A stretch of 64,000 nt of DNA, taken from JBBDSU01 sp040904825. Lineage in GTDB: Bacteria; Actinomycetota; Nitriliruptoria; Nitriliruptorales; Nitriliruptoraceae. The stretch spans positions 10,900 to 74,899 of the forward strand of contig JBBDSU010000061.1 in NCBI GenBank assembly GCA_040904825.1, given 5' to 3'. Made by a program: the position numbers and the translations under genes. Positions 53,641 through 62,868 of this stretch are shown here, piece after piece. The notes below the pieces were generated by a model. The model was not told the origin of the DNA and ran no database searches. It saw only the letters and a program-made list of their open reading frames with translations. Numbering within the stretch: position 1 is the stretch's first letter; every line of letters starts with the position of its first letter.

Positions 53641-55029
53641 ATGGCAGACGACCCCCGCGCCCAGTTGTCGCGGCTGCCGCAAGTTGACCAGTTGCTCCAC
53701 CGTCCTGATATCGAATGGCTCGTCGACAAGCACGGACGCCGTGCCGTGGTCAGCGCGCTGCGGGATCATCTCAACGCAATCCGCGAGGAATGGCAGGCAT
53801 CGCCTTCGCCTGATCCGATGATGCTGGACCCCGAGCACATCGTGATCTCGGTGGAACGTGCCTTGCAGCGCCGCAGTCAACAGCAACTGACGCGTGTCAT
53901 CAATGCGACTGGCGTCGTCCTGCACACCAACTTGGGCCGTGCACCGCTGTCGGCTGACGCTCGCCAAGCAGTCATGGAAGCTTCGGGCTACGCCACGGTC
54001 GAATTCGACCTCGTCACCGGCAAGCGTGGATCGCGTACTGCGTCATTGGGTGCGCTGGCCGCCGAAGTGAGTGGCGCAACTGCGGCAACCGTCGTCAACA
54101 ATGGGGCCGCTGCCCTCGTGCTGGTACTCGCCGCGCTGGCGACCGACCGTGACACGATCGTCAGCCGGGGGGAACTTGTCGAAATCGGTGGTTCATATCG
54201 GCTTCCTGACATCATGGACGTGTCAGGCAGCACGATGGTCGAAGTTGGAACCACCAACCGCACACGGATCGCCGACTACGAGCAGGCCCTGGGTGCTTCG
54301 ACCGGACTGTTGCTCAAGGTGCACCGATCGAACTTTGCACTGGTCGGCTTCACCGCCGACGTCGAGTTGGAAGAACTCGTCGATCTTGGCGCACGCCACG
54401 GTGTTCCCGTTGTTCACGACCTGGGATCGGGCCTCATCCGCCGCCCCCACGATGGGCCGTTGGCAGCCGAGCCATCCGTCGAGGATTCGATCGCAGCGGG
54501 CGTAGACCTCGTGATCTATTCAGGGGACAAGCTCCTTGGCGGTCCCCAAGCCGGCATCATCGCTGGCCGCGAGGACTTGATCCGGCAGTGCACCACGCAT
54601 CCACTCGCCCGCGCACTGCGGGTCGACAAACTGCAACGCGCTGCCCTTGAGGCGACCTTTCAAGCCCACCTTAGATCACCGACGCCCGTCGACATCCCCG
54701 TGATCGCGATGTTGGAGATCCCACCCGAAACGCTGCGCGAACGGGCCGAAGCGTTGGCAAGCGCAATTGGCGACGGCACAAGAGCCGAAGCAATGGTGTC
54801 CGTCATCGGCGGCGGAGCGATGCCTGGCGCCGAGCTGCCATCCTGGGGCATCACCGTGCCGACCGGCGATGTTGATGATCTGGCGGAACGACTCCGGCAT
54901 GGCGCTGTCCCCGTCATCGGCCGCATCGAGGACGCCCGCCTCGTACTCGACGTGCGTACGGTGGCTCCGTCACAAGACGAAGAACTCGCCGACCTCGTGC
55001 GGGCAGCGCGGTCACCGACCGAGCTGTGA
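53641..55029 (+). CDS. selA: L-seryl-tRNA(Sec) selenium transferase
   Basis: Pyridoxal phosphate enzyme that turns Ser-tRNA(Sec) into Sec-tRNA(Sec) with selenophosphate. The 462 residues are full length. INATGVVLHTNLGRAPLS and TGKRGSRTASLG are hallmark segments, and the PLP lysine is K297 in YSGDKLLGGPQAGII. The GTGA overlap joins it to selB. The gene implies that the organism makes selenoproteins. No selC (tRNA-Sec) or selD was found in the window. Confidence 0.96.
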   Translation: MADDPRAQLSRLPQVDQLLHRPDIEWLVDKHGRRAVVSALRDHLNAIREEWQASPSPDPMMLDPEHIVISVERALQRRSQQQLTRVINATGVVLHTNLGRAPLSADARQAVMEASGYATVEFDLVTGKRGSRTASLGALAAEVSGATAATVVNNGAAALVLVLAALATDRDTIVSRGELVEIGGSYRLPDIMDVSGSTMVEVGTTNRTRIADYEQALGASTGLLLKVHRSNFALVGFTADVELEELVDLGARHGVPVVHDLGSGLIRRPHDGPLAAEPSVEDSIAAGVDLVIYSGDKLLGGPQAGIIAGREDLIRQCTTHPLARALRVDKLQRAALEATFQAHLRSPTPVDIPVIAMLEIPPETLRERAEALASAIGDGTRAEAMVSVIGGGAMPGAELPSWGITVPTGDVDDLAERLRHGAVPVIGRIEDARLVLDVRTVAPSQDEELADLVRAARSPTEL

Positions 55030-56879
55030 GCGTCGACCACCGCGTCATCGTCACGGCTGGCCACGTCGATCATGGCAAGTCGACGCTGGTGCGGGCACTG
55101 ACTGGCATGGAACCCGATCGGCTCGGTGAAGAGAAGCGCCGCGGGCTATCGATCGAGCTCGGCTTCGTGTGGGGACAGCTCGTTGATGGCGGTCCCACCA
55201 TTGCGTTCGTTGACGTCCCCGGTCATGAGCGCTTCATCGCCACGATGCTGTCCGGAGCCGGGCCCGCACCTGCCGCGATGTTTGTCGTTGCCGCCGACGA
55301 TGGATGGTCAGCCCAATCGAGCGAACATGCCGACGCGCTCGACCTTCTTGAGGTGCCCGTGGTCGCGGTCGTGGTTACCAAGGCCGCGCTGGTTTCCGAC
55401 GAGCGCGTCGCCGAGGTGCTCGCGCAGATCGCCGCGCGCGCCGAGGGCACCGTCCTAGCAGTCGCACCGGTTGTCGTCGTCGACACCCTGGCAGGCCGCG
55501 GCATCGATGAGCTGGCGCAGGTTCTCAGCCGCAGGATTGTCGAGCTTCCTAAGGCCGCCGATGACCGGCGGCCTCGCTTGTGGGTCGACCGGGCATTTTC
55601 CGCCCCCGGAGCCGGGACGGTCGTCACCGGCACGCTGGGCGGCGGCGCACTGTCGCCTGGCGATCATGTCCGTGTGATGCCATCCGGCAGTCCAGCCCGG
55701 ATCCGCAGCCTCCAATCCTTAGGCACGTCAGTCGACCGTGCGAAACCGGGCCACCGCGTCGCCATCAACCTCGCTGGTGTCGATCTCGACGACGTACACC
55801 GGGGCGACGCGATTATCGGTGCCCAACCCTGGACGACGACGAGTCAAGCGCTTGCGTGGCTGCGGACACTGCACGACGATCAGGTTGGTCGTGTCGGCGC
55901 CTGGCACATCCATATCGGCACAGCCGACACGACATGCCGCATCGATCCTCTCGGCGAAGGGGACACGGGCATCGGCGCACGCCTGATCTTCGATCGACCG
56001 ATGGCGCTGATGACCGGCGATCGCTTCGTGCTTCGCGACGCCGGACGCCGTGCCATCGTCGCGGGCGGCACGATTGTCGACGCCTCAGCCCGCCGCCGGC
56101 CGCGCCGCAAGGATCGGGCTGCTGTAGTCACGATGATCGCATCGATCGCCGGCAAGGGTGGTCCACACCGCCTGGAAGGTCTCGTCGGGCTCACAGGAGG
56201 CTGGCGTCGGTTCAACGATGTCGTCGCCACCGCCGGTTGGCCTGCCGACCAGGCGCTGCCAGCCGGGCTGTCCCGCATCGGCGCGTGGATCGTCACCAAC
56301 GACGAGCAATCGCGCTGGGCCACCGCCGTCGCGCAGTTGGGGAGCGGTACCCACCGTCGAGAACACATCGTTAGCGCACTGTGGACCGAGGCCCAACTGC
56401 CGGAAGAGCTCGCCACCGCAGTCGTCGACGATCTCGTTGACCGCGGGACAATCACCCGTCTGCAGGGCGGCTACGTCCTAGCAGAACATGCGAGCAGCGA
56501 AGATGCGGCGACGCAGCAGCGCATCGAAGGATTTCTCGCCGACCTCGAGCGGTCAGGACTGGCCCCCGACAATCTTGACGTGCTCGCATCACGTCACGGT
56601 CTCGACTACCGCCACGTCACCACGCTGGCACAGCAGGGATTGATCGTGCGGTTCGACAAGTTCGCCTTGTCAACCGGCGCGATCAACACCGCCGTCGAGG
56701 AACTTGCTCGCACGGTCGCGATCAACGGGCGCGAATTCACGGCATCCGAAGCCCGCGAAGCTTGGAACACCTCGCGCAAGTATGCAATCCCGCTGCTGGA
56801 GCATCTCGACCGCACCGGGGTCACCCGATTCGACGGCCAGCTGCGGACATTGGTGGGATCAGGCGCTCCAGGCCGCTGA
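55026..56879 (+). CDS. selB: Selenocysteine-specific elongation factor
   Basis: GTPase that carries Sec-tRNA to UGA codons followed by a SECIS element. The 617 residues match E. coli SelB (about 614). G1 is AGHVDHGKST (11-20), G3 DVPGHERF (about 62-69), and the G4 region is VVTKAAL. Domains II and III follow, then C-terminal winged-helix repeats (about 360-617) that bind SECIS RNA. The start overlaps the selA stop as GTGA; the 3' end overlaps the convergent RidA-family gene by 21 bases. Confidence 0.96.
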   Translation: MSVDHRVIVTAGHVDHGKSTLVRALTGMEPDRLGEEKRRGLSIELGFVWGQLVDGGPTIAFVDVPGHERFIATMLSGAGPAPAAMFVVAADDGWSAQSSEHADALDLLEVPVVAVVVTKAALVSDERVAEVLAQIAARAEGTVLAVAPVVVVDTLAGRGIDELAQVLSRRIVELPKAADDRRPRLWVDRAFSAPGAGTVVTGTLGGGALSPGDHVRVMPSGSPARIRSLQSLGTSVDRAKPGHRVAINLAGVDLDDVHRGDAIIGAQPWTTTSQALAWLRTLHDDQVGRVGAWHIHIGTADTTCRIDPLGEGDTGIGARLIFDRPMALMTGDRFVLRDAGRRAIVAGGTIVDASARRRPRRKDRAAVVTMIASIAGKGGPHRLEGLVGLTGGWRRFNDVVATAGWPADQALPAGLSRIGAWIVTNDEQSRWATAVAQLGSGTHRREHIVSALWTEAQLPEELATAVVDDLVDRGTITRLQGGYVLAEHASSEDAATQQRIEGFLADLERSGLAPDNLDVLASRHGLDYRHVTTLAQQGLIVRFDKFALSTGAINTAVEELARTVAINGREFTASEAREAWNTSRKYAIPLLEHLDRTGVTRFDGQLRTLVGSGAPGR

Positions 56880-57350
56880 GATCTCAGCGACGACATCAAC
56901 TTCGACAGGACTGTCCATCGGCAGTGACGCCACGCCTACCGCAGCCCGAGCATGCACCCCCTGATCCTCGAGCACGCTGGCGAAAAGGTCCGACGCACCG
57001 TTGGCAACCAGGTGCTGATCGGTAAACGTCGGCGCCGAGGCGACGTACACGTTGACTTTGACGATCACGACCTGATCCAGGTCACCCGATGCTGCAGCAA
57101 GCACCGCCAGCACATTCAGACCGGCGATGCGGGCAAGCTCGATCCCGTCATCAAGATCGACGTCTATCCCGAGCTTGCCGGTGCGGTGGAGACGTCCTTC
57201 CCACAGTGGAAGCTGGCCAGCCGTCATGACTGAGTCACCGATGCGGGCATATGGGCGGTAGGACCCGGCAGGGCTCGGCACTTGGGGCAGTTGCAGGCCC
57301 AGCTCCGCCAGGCGCGACAGCGCGATGCCGTCACTTCGGGGTCGGGTCAT
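56859..57350 (-). CDS. RidA/YjgF-family protein
   Basis: A 163-residue protein of the YjgF/RidA fold. The family removes reactive imine intermediates, though this branch (close to mycobacterial Rv3678c) is uncharacterised. YARIGDSVMTAGQLPLWEG, GLNVLAVLAAASGDLDQVV and VGVASLPMDSPVEVDVVAE are recognisable. The conserved substrate Arg of classical RidA near the end is not evident, so it may not be an imine deaminase. ATGA overlap with the preceding small gene. Confidence 0.85.
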   Translation of the reverse strand: MTRPRSDGIALSRLAELGLQLPQVPSPAGSYRPYARIGDSVMTAGQLPLWEGRLHRTGKLGIDVDLDDGIELARIAGLNVLAVLAAASGDLDQVVIVKVNVYVASAPTFTDQHLVANGASDLFASVLEDQGVHARAAVGVASLPMDSPVEVDVVAEISAAWSA

Positions 57351-57505
57351 TGCTCCACCGGTCGCTTGAAGTACGCCACGTTGTCAACGACACAGACCAG
57401 CTCCCATCCATCAGATCCCCACTGGTTGAGGATCTGCTGGAGAGCGTGACTGATCAACGGGGCAGTGGCGTATTCCCAGCGGGTCACGGCAAGCTCCTCA
57501 GGCAT
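57347..57505 (-). CDS. DUF4177-like small protein
   Basis: A 52-residue protein, RWEYATAPLI then LQQILNQWGSDGWELVCVV and NVAYFKRPVEQ. The WEY...LN..G.DGWELV pattern is that of DUF4177. Its stop and the RidA start share ATGA, so it is made with RidA. A homologous small gene precedes the RidA gene in mycobacteria (Rv3678A), which supports it being real. Confidence 0.8.
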   Translation of the reverse strand: MPEELAVTRWEYATAPLISHALQQILNQWGSDGWELVCVVDNVAYFKRPVEQ

Positions 57506-57522
57506 GGTCGTCAGTTGACTCG

Positions 57523-57846
57523 TCAGCCTGCTCGAGTGAACTCGGTATCAATCATTTCGCGTCGCTCTGCTTCGCCAAGACCGCCCCAAACTCCGTAGGA
57601 CTCGCCTTCAGCGACAGCATATGCACGGCATTCGAGAATACACGGGCACGTCCGACAGATCGCAATGGCCTCCTTCTCGCGCTGGAGGCGCTCATGCTTA
57701 GGCTCAAACCAGTTCGGTCCGAAGAAGATTGCGGGGTCCGCCGTGCGGCAACGCGCATCCCGGGCCCATGCCGGCTCTTGGAGGGATTCAGGCAAACTGC
57801 GCGTTCGCGAAACGCTGTCGACGACCGCGATATCGGGCTCTGACAC
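57523..57846 (-). CDS. WhiB-family transcriptional regulator
   Basis: A 107-residue iron-sulfur protein. Four conserved cysteines, DARCRTADP then CRTCPCILEC, are the [4Fe-4S] ligands (the CxxC plus spaced Cys arrangement; one extra Cys lies between them). GVWGGLGEAERRE is the conserved turn and DNA/sigma-contact region. The GTG start is supported by AGGGGG; an in-frame GTG 18 codons earlier is less likely. Its neighbours (RidA, DUF4177, MBL, PBP1) suggest the WhiB4/WblA group, which responds to oxidation and cell differentiation. Confidence 0.9.
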   Translation of the reverse strand: MSEPDIAVVDSVSRTRSLPESLQEPAWARDARCRTADPAIFFGPNWFEPKHERLQREKEAIAICRTCPCILECRAYAVAEGESYGVWGGLGEAERREMIDTEFTRAG

Positions 57847-57952
57847 ATACGCCCCCTGCGAAGGTGCACTCTCGACGCGCACCCTAGGCCCCAAGATCAC
57901 GCATGGCTAGCGCCGATCTGCAAGCGCCGAGCCAGACCAGCCCGCGAGGCTG

Positions 57953-59359
57953 TCAGGCGTCCTGGTCGCTCACAGCAGAAGCCTCGAAAGGTTCGACGAG
58001 GACGACCGCTCCGTCGACCGCATGCACTCGCACGGGCGTGCCGACCTTGGCCCGGCGTGCGTCACCGGTCCACCGTGCCCGCCACAGCGCACCGTCGATA
58101 TAGACGTGCCCCTCAGGATTGAGCACCGAACGCACAATTCCCGGTCGGCCAACCAGATCATCAACCGCAACACCTTCGGGCCCGGCTTGCGCCCGCAGGA
58201 GGCTGGTCATGACAAAGACAAAGAAGATCGCCACCGTCGCTGTGGTGATCGCGACCAGCCAGGCATTCAGTGCCAGAGGATCGGCCGCATAGAAGTTCAG
58301 CGAGCCCACGACAAAGGCGATGGTCGCAGCCGCCGTCCACGGTCCAAATCCCGCGATCGCGGTATCAACCGCGTACAGCAGGAGTCCAAGCACCACCAGC
58401 GCAACCGCCCAGACCGTCACCGGGAGCACGAAGAGCCCGAAGACGCCGATGGCCGCCATGACGATGCCGGCCAGGCCAGCGACCCCAAAGCCGGGCTGGA
58501 ACACCTCGAACAACAGCATCCCGATGCCGATCACGAGCAACAGGTAGATGAACGGTCCGGTGGTGGCAGCATGCAAGATGCGGCGGACCAACCCGAGACT
58601 GTGGAACCGAACTTCGACCTCGCAAGCACGGATGCGCAACTGCTGTTCACCGGCCGCGGTCATCACCGTGGCGCCATCGAGCTCAATCAGCAGCGGCTCG
58701 AGGCCTTGCGCTGTCACCGAGACGAGCCCGGCATCCACGAGTGTGTCGGCAGACAACTGTTCGGCCCCCAGCCTGGCGGCGACCGCGTCAGCATTCGCGA
58801 CCCCAGCCTGATCGATGCGCGTCACCGTCCACTCAACATCGTCGAACCCGTCGATCTCACCGATCAGGTCGGCAGGGATCGTCGGGCCTACCGTGGCGTC
58901 GATAGAGATGGCACGAACGTGTGCTGCAAGCCACAGCAGTCCCGCAGCTCCTTGCGCTGTCGCCCCTGTTCCCAGCGGCCCCACCAGCACCGCGACCGGC
59001 ACTGGACTCTGGTCGATGTGGCCGATCAACTCATCGATGCCGGATGAGACGCCGCCACCCGACGAATACTGCAGGACCACCAGTTCTGACCCGTTGCGAT
59101 CAGCCAGTTCAAGGATGTCGACAACCTGTGAGGTGACCGGAGGGTCGATGAATCCGCCCCGCAACGGCAAGACTTCGACCGTACGGACCTCTGCGGGGTC
59201 CACGCCAGGGCACCAGCCCGGGTCTGGACCCACGATGCCGGAGTCAGCCGCCCACGAGCCAGCCGAGTCAGCAGCAATCGCCGACGAGGTCACACCAGCA
59301 ATGACCGTCGCGAGTACGGCCACGAACATGACGCGGCCGAGCCGCAACCTGGAGGTCAT
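57953..59359 (-). CDS. NfeD-like membrane protein with degenerate ClpP-type protease domain
   Basis: A 468-residue protein. A signal peptide (about 1-32) leads to a ClpP-like domain (about 55-240), then five or so membrane helices (about 285-400) and a C-terminal OB-fold NfeD domain (about 405-468; GRPGIVRSVLNPEGHVYIDG). In active NfeD proteases the serine sits in a GARAASAG-like motif; here the equivalent segment reads LGTGATAQGAAG and the serine position appears to be Gly. The catalytic Lys region is also not recognised. Probably an inactive protease that acts as a scaffold with stomatin-like proteins. Confidence 0.78.
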   Translation of the reverse strand: MTSRLRLGRVMFVAVLATVIAGVTSSAIAADSAGSWAADSGIVGPDPGWCPGVDPAEVRTVEVLPLRGGFIDPPVTSQVVDILELADRNGSELVVLQYSSGGGVSSGIDELIGHIDQSPVPVAVLVGPLGTGATAQGAAGLLWLAAHVRAISIDATVGPTIPADLIGEIDGFDDVEWTVTRIDQAGVANADAVAARLGAEQLSADTLVDAGLVSVTAQGLEPLLIELDGATVMTAAGEQQLRIRACEVEVRFHSLGLVRRILHAATTGPFIYLLLVIGIGMLLFEVFQPGFGVAGLAGIVMAAIGVFGLFVLPVTVWAVALVVLGLLLYAVDTAIAGFGPWTAAATIAFVVGSLNFYAADPLALNAWLVAITTATVAIFFVFVMTSLLRAQAGPEGVAVDDLVGRPGIVRSVLNPEGHVYIDGALWRARWTGDARRAKVGTPVRVHAVDGAVVLVEPFEASAVSDQDA

Positions 59360-59466
59360 GACGCGGGAGGGTACCGAAAGCGTGCACTGGCTCGTCCGGC
59401 GCGGCATCCTCGTCACCCTCGGTGTCGTCAGGCACGCCACCAACGATCCGGAACAGTGAGGACAGC

Positions 59467-60129
59467 ATGACCAAGGGACGTTCCGACGAGGGGCCACAGA
59501 CTGATCCGACGCAAGCCCCTGGCCAGGCGTCTCAGCCAGATGAGCCCGAAAGCACCGACGAAGCAACTCGTCCGACCAAGCTGGCGAAGCTCGCCGCAGC
59601 GCACCCTCAGCGGCCACCACGGCGTACCGGAATCTTCGTCGATCCCGACGACCTGCGCAGTCACATCGCCGACCTTCTGCGCACGATTCTCGGCGGCTAC
59701 GAGGTCGACGCCTTCGGCAACTTCACGTTCACCCACGAAGGCGCCCGCGCATTCGTCACCGTGGGCCCTGGACCTGTCGGGCCTCAGGTCGGAGTGTTCT
59801 CGGTGACAAACCTGGACATCGACCTGACGCAGGAACTCGCGGCATTTCTTCTCACCACCAACCATTCGCTGGGATTCGGATCGTTCTCGTACGACCCGTC
59901 GAACCGCGCCGTGTGGCTGCGGCACACGCTGCTGGGCACAACACTGGACCTTCCAGAGCTCCACACAGCAGTGGCCGCGGTCGCCTCAACGGCAGCACAT
60001 CTTGATCAGCAGATACGGGATCGATTCGGTGGCCGAACCTTCAATGAATCTCCCCAGGATGTGCAGGAGAGCATGGAGCCCCCCGAAGCGTCGGCGAGCT
60101 CGTTTCCGAACGCCAGTGGCTATCTGTAG
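59467..60129 (+). CDS. YbjN-like domain protein
   Basis: A 220-residue soluble protein. The N-terminal 65 residues are disordered and Pro/Thr-rich; the rest (about 70-200) has the alpha-beta pattern of the YbjN/T3SS-chaperone-like fold, with FTFTHEGARAFVTVGPGPVG and LLTTNHSLGFGSFSYDPS. GAGG precedes the ATG. The family has no firm biochemical role. Between NfeD and the PBP1 gene, divergent from the former. Confidence 0.7.
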   Translation: MTKGRSDEGPQTDPTQAPGQASQPDEPESTDEATRPTKLAKLAAAHPQRPPRRTGIFVDPDDLRSHIADLLRTILGGYEVDAFGNFTFTHEGARAFVTVGPGPVGPQVGVFSVTNLDIDLTQELAAFLLTTNHSLGFGSFSYDPSNRAVWLRHTLLGTTLDLPELHTAVAAVASTAAHLDQQIRDRFGGRTFNESPQDVQESMEPPEASASSFPNASGYL

Positions 60130-60160
60130 ACAGTCGGCAGCGGCCCGCTAACCCCAGCAA

Positions 60161-60179
60161 GCGGCCATCGGCCGGCCGC
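60161..60179. terminator. Hairpin downstream of the YbjN-like gene
   Basis: GCGGCC, 7-base loop, GGCCGC, 32 bases past the stop and 100 bases before the PBP1 start. No T-tract. Confidence 0.4.
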
Positions 60180-60279
60180 ACGGTCGGCGTTGGTGATTCG
60201 GCGCGAGGCACCGATACCCTCAGAACATCTCCCTGCACGTCTTGATGTAGCAACTCGATGCAACTAAAGGCCGCGTCTG

Positions 60280-62868
60280 ATGGGTCACGGTGACCGCTCG
60301 TTCGGTTCGCGCAGCGCCGCCGTTGCCGGCCGCCTCGTACTGATCGTCGGCATTATCGCACTGATCGGTGGTCTCATCGGTGCTATGGCACTGCCGGCGG
60401 CGCTCGCTACCAGCGATGTCTTGACGACGGTCCGATCAGAAATCCTTGACATCGCGCCGATGGGCGAGGCCGCTGCCACCCCGGAGAACTCGTTCATCTA
60501 CGACCGCAACGGGGAGCAACTCGCGGAGCTCACGTTCGAGGAGAACCGTGTCCCCGTCGCGCTATCGGACATCCCGCAGGTCGTCATCGACGCCGTGCTG
60601 GCGACCGAAGACGCCAGCTTCTACGAGCACGAAGGCGTCAGCCACTTTTCGATTCTCCGCGCCGCTCTGTCGAACTTCCGCTCGGGAGCCATCGAATCCG
60701 GCGCGTCGACGATCACCCAGCAGTACGTGAAGGCAGCCTTCCTCACGCCTGAACAGACCTACCAGCGCAAGATCGAAGAGGCGATCTACGCCTTGGAGGT
60801 CGAGCGACAGCTCACCAAAGATCAAATCCTTGAGCTGTACCTCAACCGCACCTATTTCGGCACAGGTGTCTACGGCGTGGGCACCGCGGCCGAACGCTAC
60901 TTCTCGAAGGACATCGGCGACATCACGCTGGCCGAGGCCGCGACATTGGCAGGCATCGTCCGCGCCCCCGAGCGCAACAATCCCATCGCCAGTCCCGACA
61001 ATGCTCGCGCGAGGCGTGACATCGTCCTGCGCCAGATGGCAACGCACGGCTTCATCTCCGAGGCCCAGGCCGAGGCGGCCATCGCCGAACCCCTTCGACC
61101 GGTGATCTCGGAGCCGCCGCCACCCGCGTACCCGTGGTGGACCGACTGGGTCTCGCGCCTGCTCGTCAACGAGCAGCTGGCGTCCGACCTCGGGACCCAA
61201 ATGAGCGCGCTCGACGCGATGGGTGCCACCGCTGAAGAACGCCGGCGGCGTGTGTTCCAAACGGGACTGCGGATTCACACAACCCTCGACCCAGTGATGC
61301 AGGACCTGGCGGAAGCCGCACTGCGTGAGCATCTGACCTACGAAGACGAGCCGCTGCACGAGATCGCCCAGGAACCGATGGGCTCTATCGTCAGCGTCGA
61401 GCCTGGCACCGGCGCGATCCGCGCCCTTGCCATCGGACCTCACACGTACGGCTCCTGCACCGAAGATGGCAGCTGGATCGGCCAGACCGAAGAAAGCCTG
61501 TTGCTGTGCGACCGGACAAAGGTCAACCCAGCAGTGCGCGGGGTTGGCGGCTCGGGCCGCCAGCCGGGATCGTCGTTCAAGCCGTTCTTAACCGCAGCTG
61601 CGCTGGAATATGGCCTGCCTGCGTCGACCACCATCGATGCCCGCGGACCGCAGGAAATTGAAGGCTGCTTCGACGTGAGCACCGGACGCGAATACGTCGT
61701 TCGCAACTCGGGCGGCGACGACATCCTCAACATGTATGAGGCGGTCGCCCGTTCCAGCAACGTCTACCACGCAAAGCTCATCGCCGAGATCTCCCCGGAC
61801 CGACTCGTCAACATGGCAGCGCGACTGGGGATTTCTTCGCCGATGGAGCCCTTCTGCAGCCTTGCGCTGGGTGCGGCGGACGTGACGCCGCTTGAGATGG
61901 CCACCGCCTACGCCACCTTGGCGAATCGCGGCGAGTACTGCGCCCCGTTCCCGATCACCCGCATCGAAGACTCTGACGGCAGGGTCCTGTGGGAGCACTC
62001 GCCTGACTGCCGCCAGGTCGTGGACTCCGAGGTTGCCGACCGTGTGGTCGACATCCTGGCTGGCCCGGTGTCCGGCGGCGGCACAGCACCCGGCGCCAAC
62101 CTCGGTCGCTGGCCGACGCGAGGCAAGACCGGCTCAACCAACGACAACGTCGACGCCTGGTTCGTTGGCTTCGTCCGCCAGTTGGCCACCGCAGCGTGGG
62201 TGGGCTATCCCAACGGACAGCGCCATTACGTCGACGAGGCTGCCGCCGAAACAGCCTGCGGCAGTCAGCACTTCCTGAACCAGTGCCCGCCCTCTCGAAC
62301 CCTCATGCAGAACGTCACGGTGGCCGGGCAGTCCTATGCGAGAATCTTTGGTGGAACGATTGCCGCGCCGATGTGGCGTACCTACATGGGGGGCGCCGTT
62401 GAGGCGTTTGAGCCAGAGGGCTTCCCGACCCCACCACCTCTGCCATCGGGTCTCATTCCTGCACTCGACCACCTGACCGACATCGAGGCGATGGAGCAAC
62501 TGGCGCTGGAAGCCGGCTTCCGCGTCCAGATCGAAGAAGTGGAGGATTACCGGCCTGCGGGAACGATCATCCGGCAGGAGCCCGAGGCAGGCAGCGAGCG
62601 GCCTCTTGGCTCGCTCATCATGATCAAGGTGTCCGATGGAACCGGCGAGCTGCCGATCGTTCCTGACATCGTTGGCATGGAGCGCGATGCTGCCCGTGAA
62701 CTCGTCCGACAACGCGGTTTCGAGTTCGGCACGATCTATCGCAGTGTCGACGATCAGAACCAGGACGGGCGCGTGATTGATCAACGCCCCGGCCCCGGCG
62801 CTGAGGTCGGCGATGACGAATTCGGTGACGACCCCAGGGTCATCATGTACATCGGTCAGCACGGATGA
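60280..62868 (+). CDS. Bifunctional penicillin-binding protein 1 with PASTA domains (PonA2-like)
   Basis: Makes and crosslinks peptidoglycan at the outer membrane face. The 862 residues contain one membrane helix (about 17-45), a GT51 glycosyltransferase (about 70-250; ATEDASFYEHEG with the catalytic Glu at about 109), a transpeptidase (about 365-700; SSFKP with S431, SSNVYH, GKTGST with K616) and two C-terminal PASTA repeats (about 725-855; VPDIVGMERDAARELV). A PBP1 with PASTA repeats is the PonA2 type. The metallophosphoesterase start overlaps its stop (ATGA), as in the mycobacterial ponA2 locus. Confidence 0.94.
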   Translation: MGHGDRSFGSRSAAVAGRLVLIVGIIALIGGLIGAMALPAALATSDVLTTVRSEILDIAPMGEAAATPENSFIYDRNGEQLAELTFEENRVPVALSDIPQVVIDAVLATEDASFYEHEGVSHFSILRAALSNFRSGAIESGASTITQQYVKAAFLTPEQTYQRKIEEAIYALEVERQLTKDQILELYLNRTYFGTGVYGVGTAAERYFSKDIGDITLAEAATLAGIVRAPERNNPIASPDNARARRDIVLRQMATHGFISEAQAEAAIAEPLRPVISEPPPPAYPWWTDWVSRLLVNEQLASDLGTQMSALDAMGATAEERRRRVFQTGLRIHTTLDPVMQDLAEAALREHLTYEDEPLHEIAQEPMGSIVSVEPGTGAIRALAIGPHTYGSCTEDGSWIGQTEESLLLCDRTKVNPAVRGVGGSGRQPGSSFKPFLTAAALEYGLPASTTIDARGPQEIEGCFDVSTGREYVVRNSGGDDILNMYEAVARSSNVYHAKLIAEISPDRLVNMAARLGISSPMEPFCSLALGAADVTPLEMATAYATLANRGEYCAPFPITRIEDSDGRVLWEHSPDCRQVVDSEVADRVVDILAGPVSGGGTAPGANLGRWPTRGKTGSTNDNVDAWFVGFVRQLATAAWVGYPNGQRHYVDEAAAETACGSQHFLNQCPPSRTLMQNVTVAGQSYARIFGGTIAAPMWRTYMGGAVEAFEPEGFPTPPPLPSGLIPALDHLTDIEAMEQLALEAGFRVQIEEVEDYRPAGTIIRQEPEAGSERPLGSLIMIKVSDGTGELPIVPDIVGMERDAARELVRQRGFEFGTIYRSVDDQNQDGRVIDQRPGPGAEVGDDEFGDDPRVIMYIGQHG

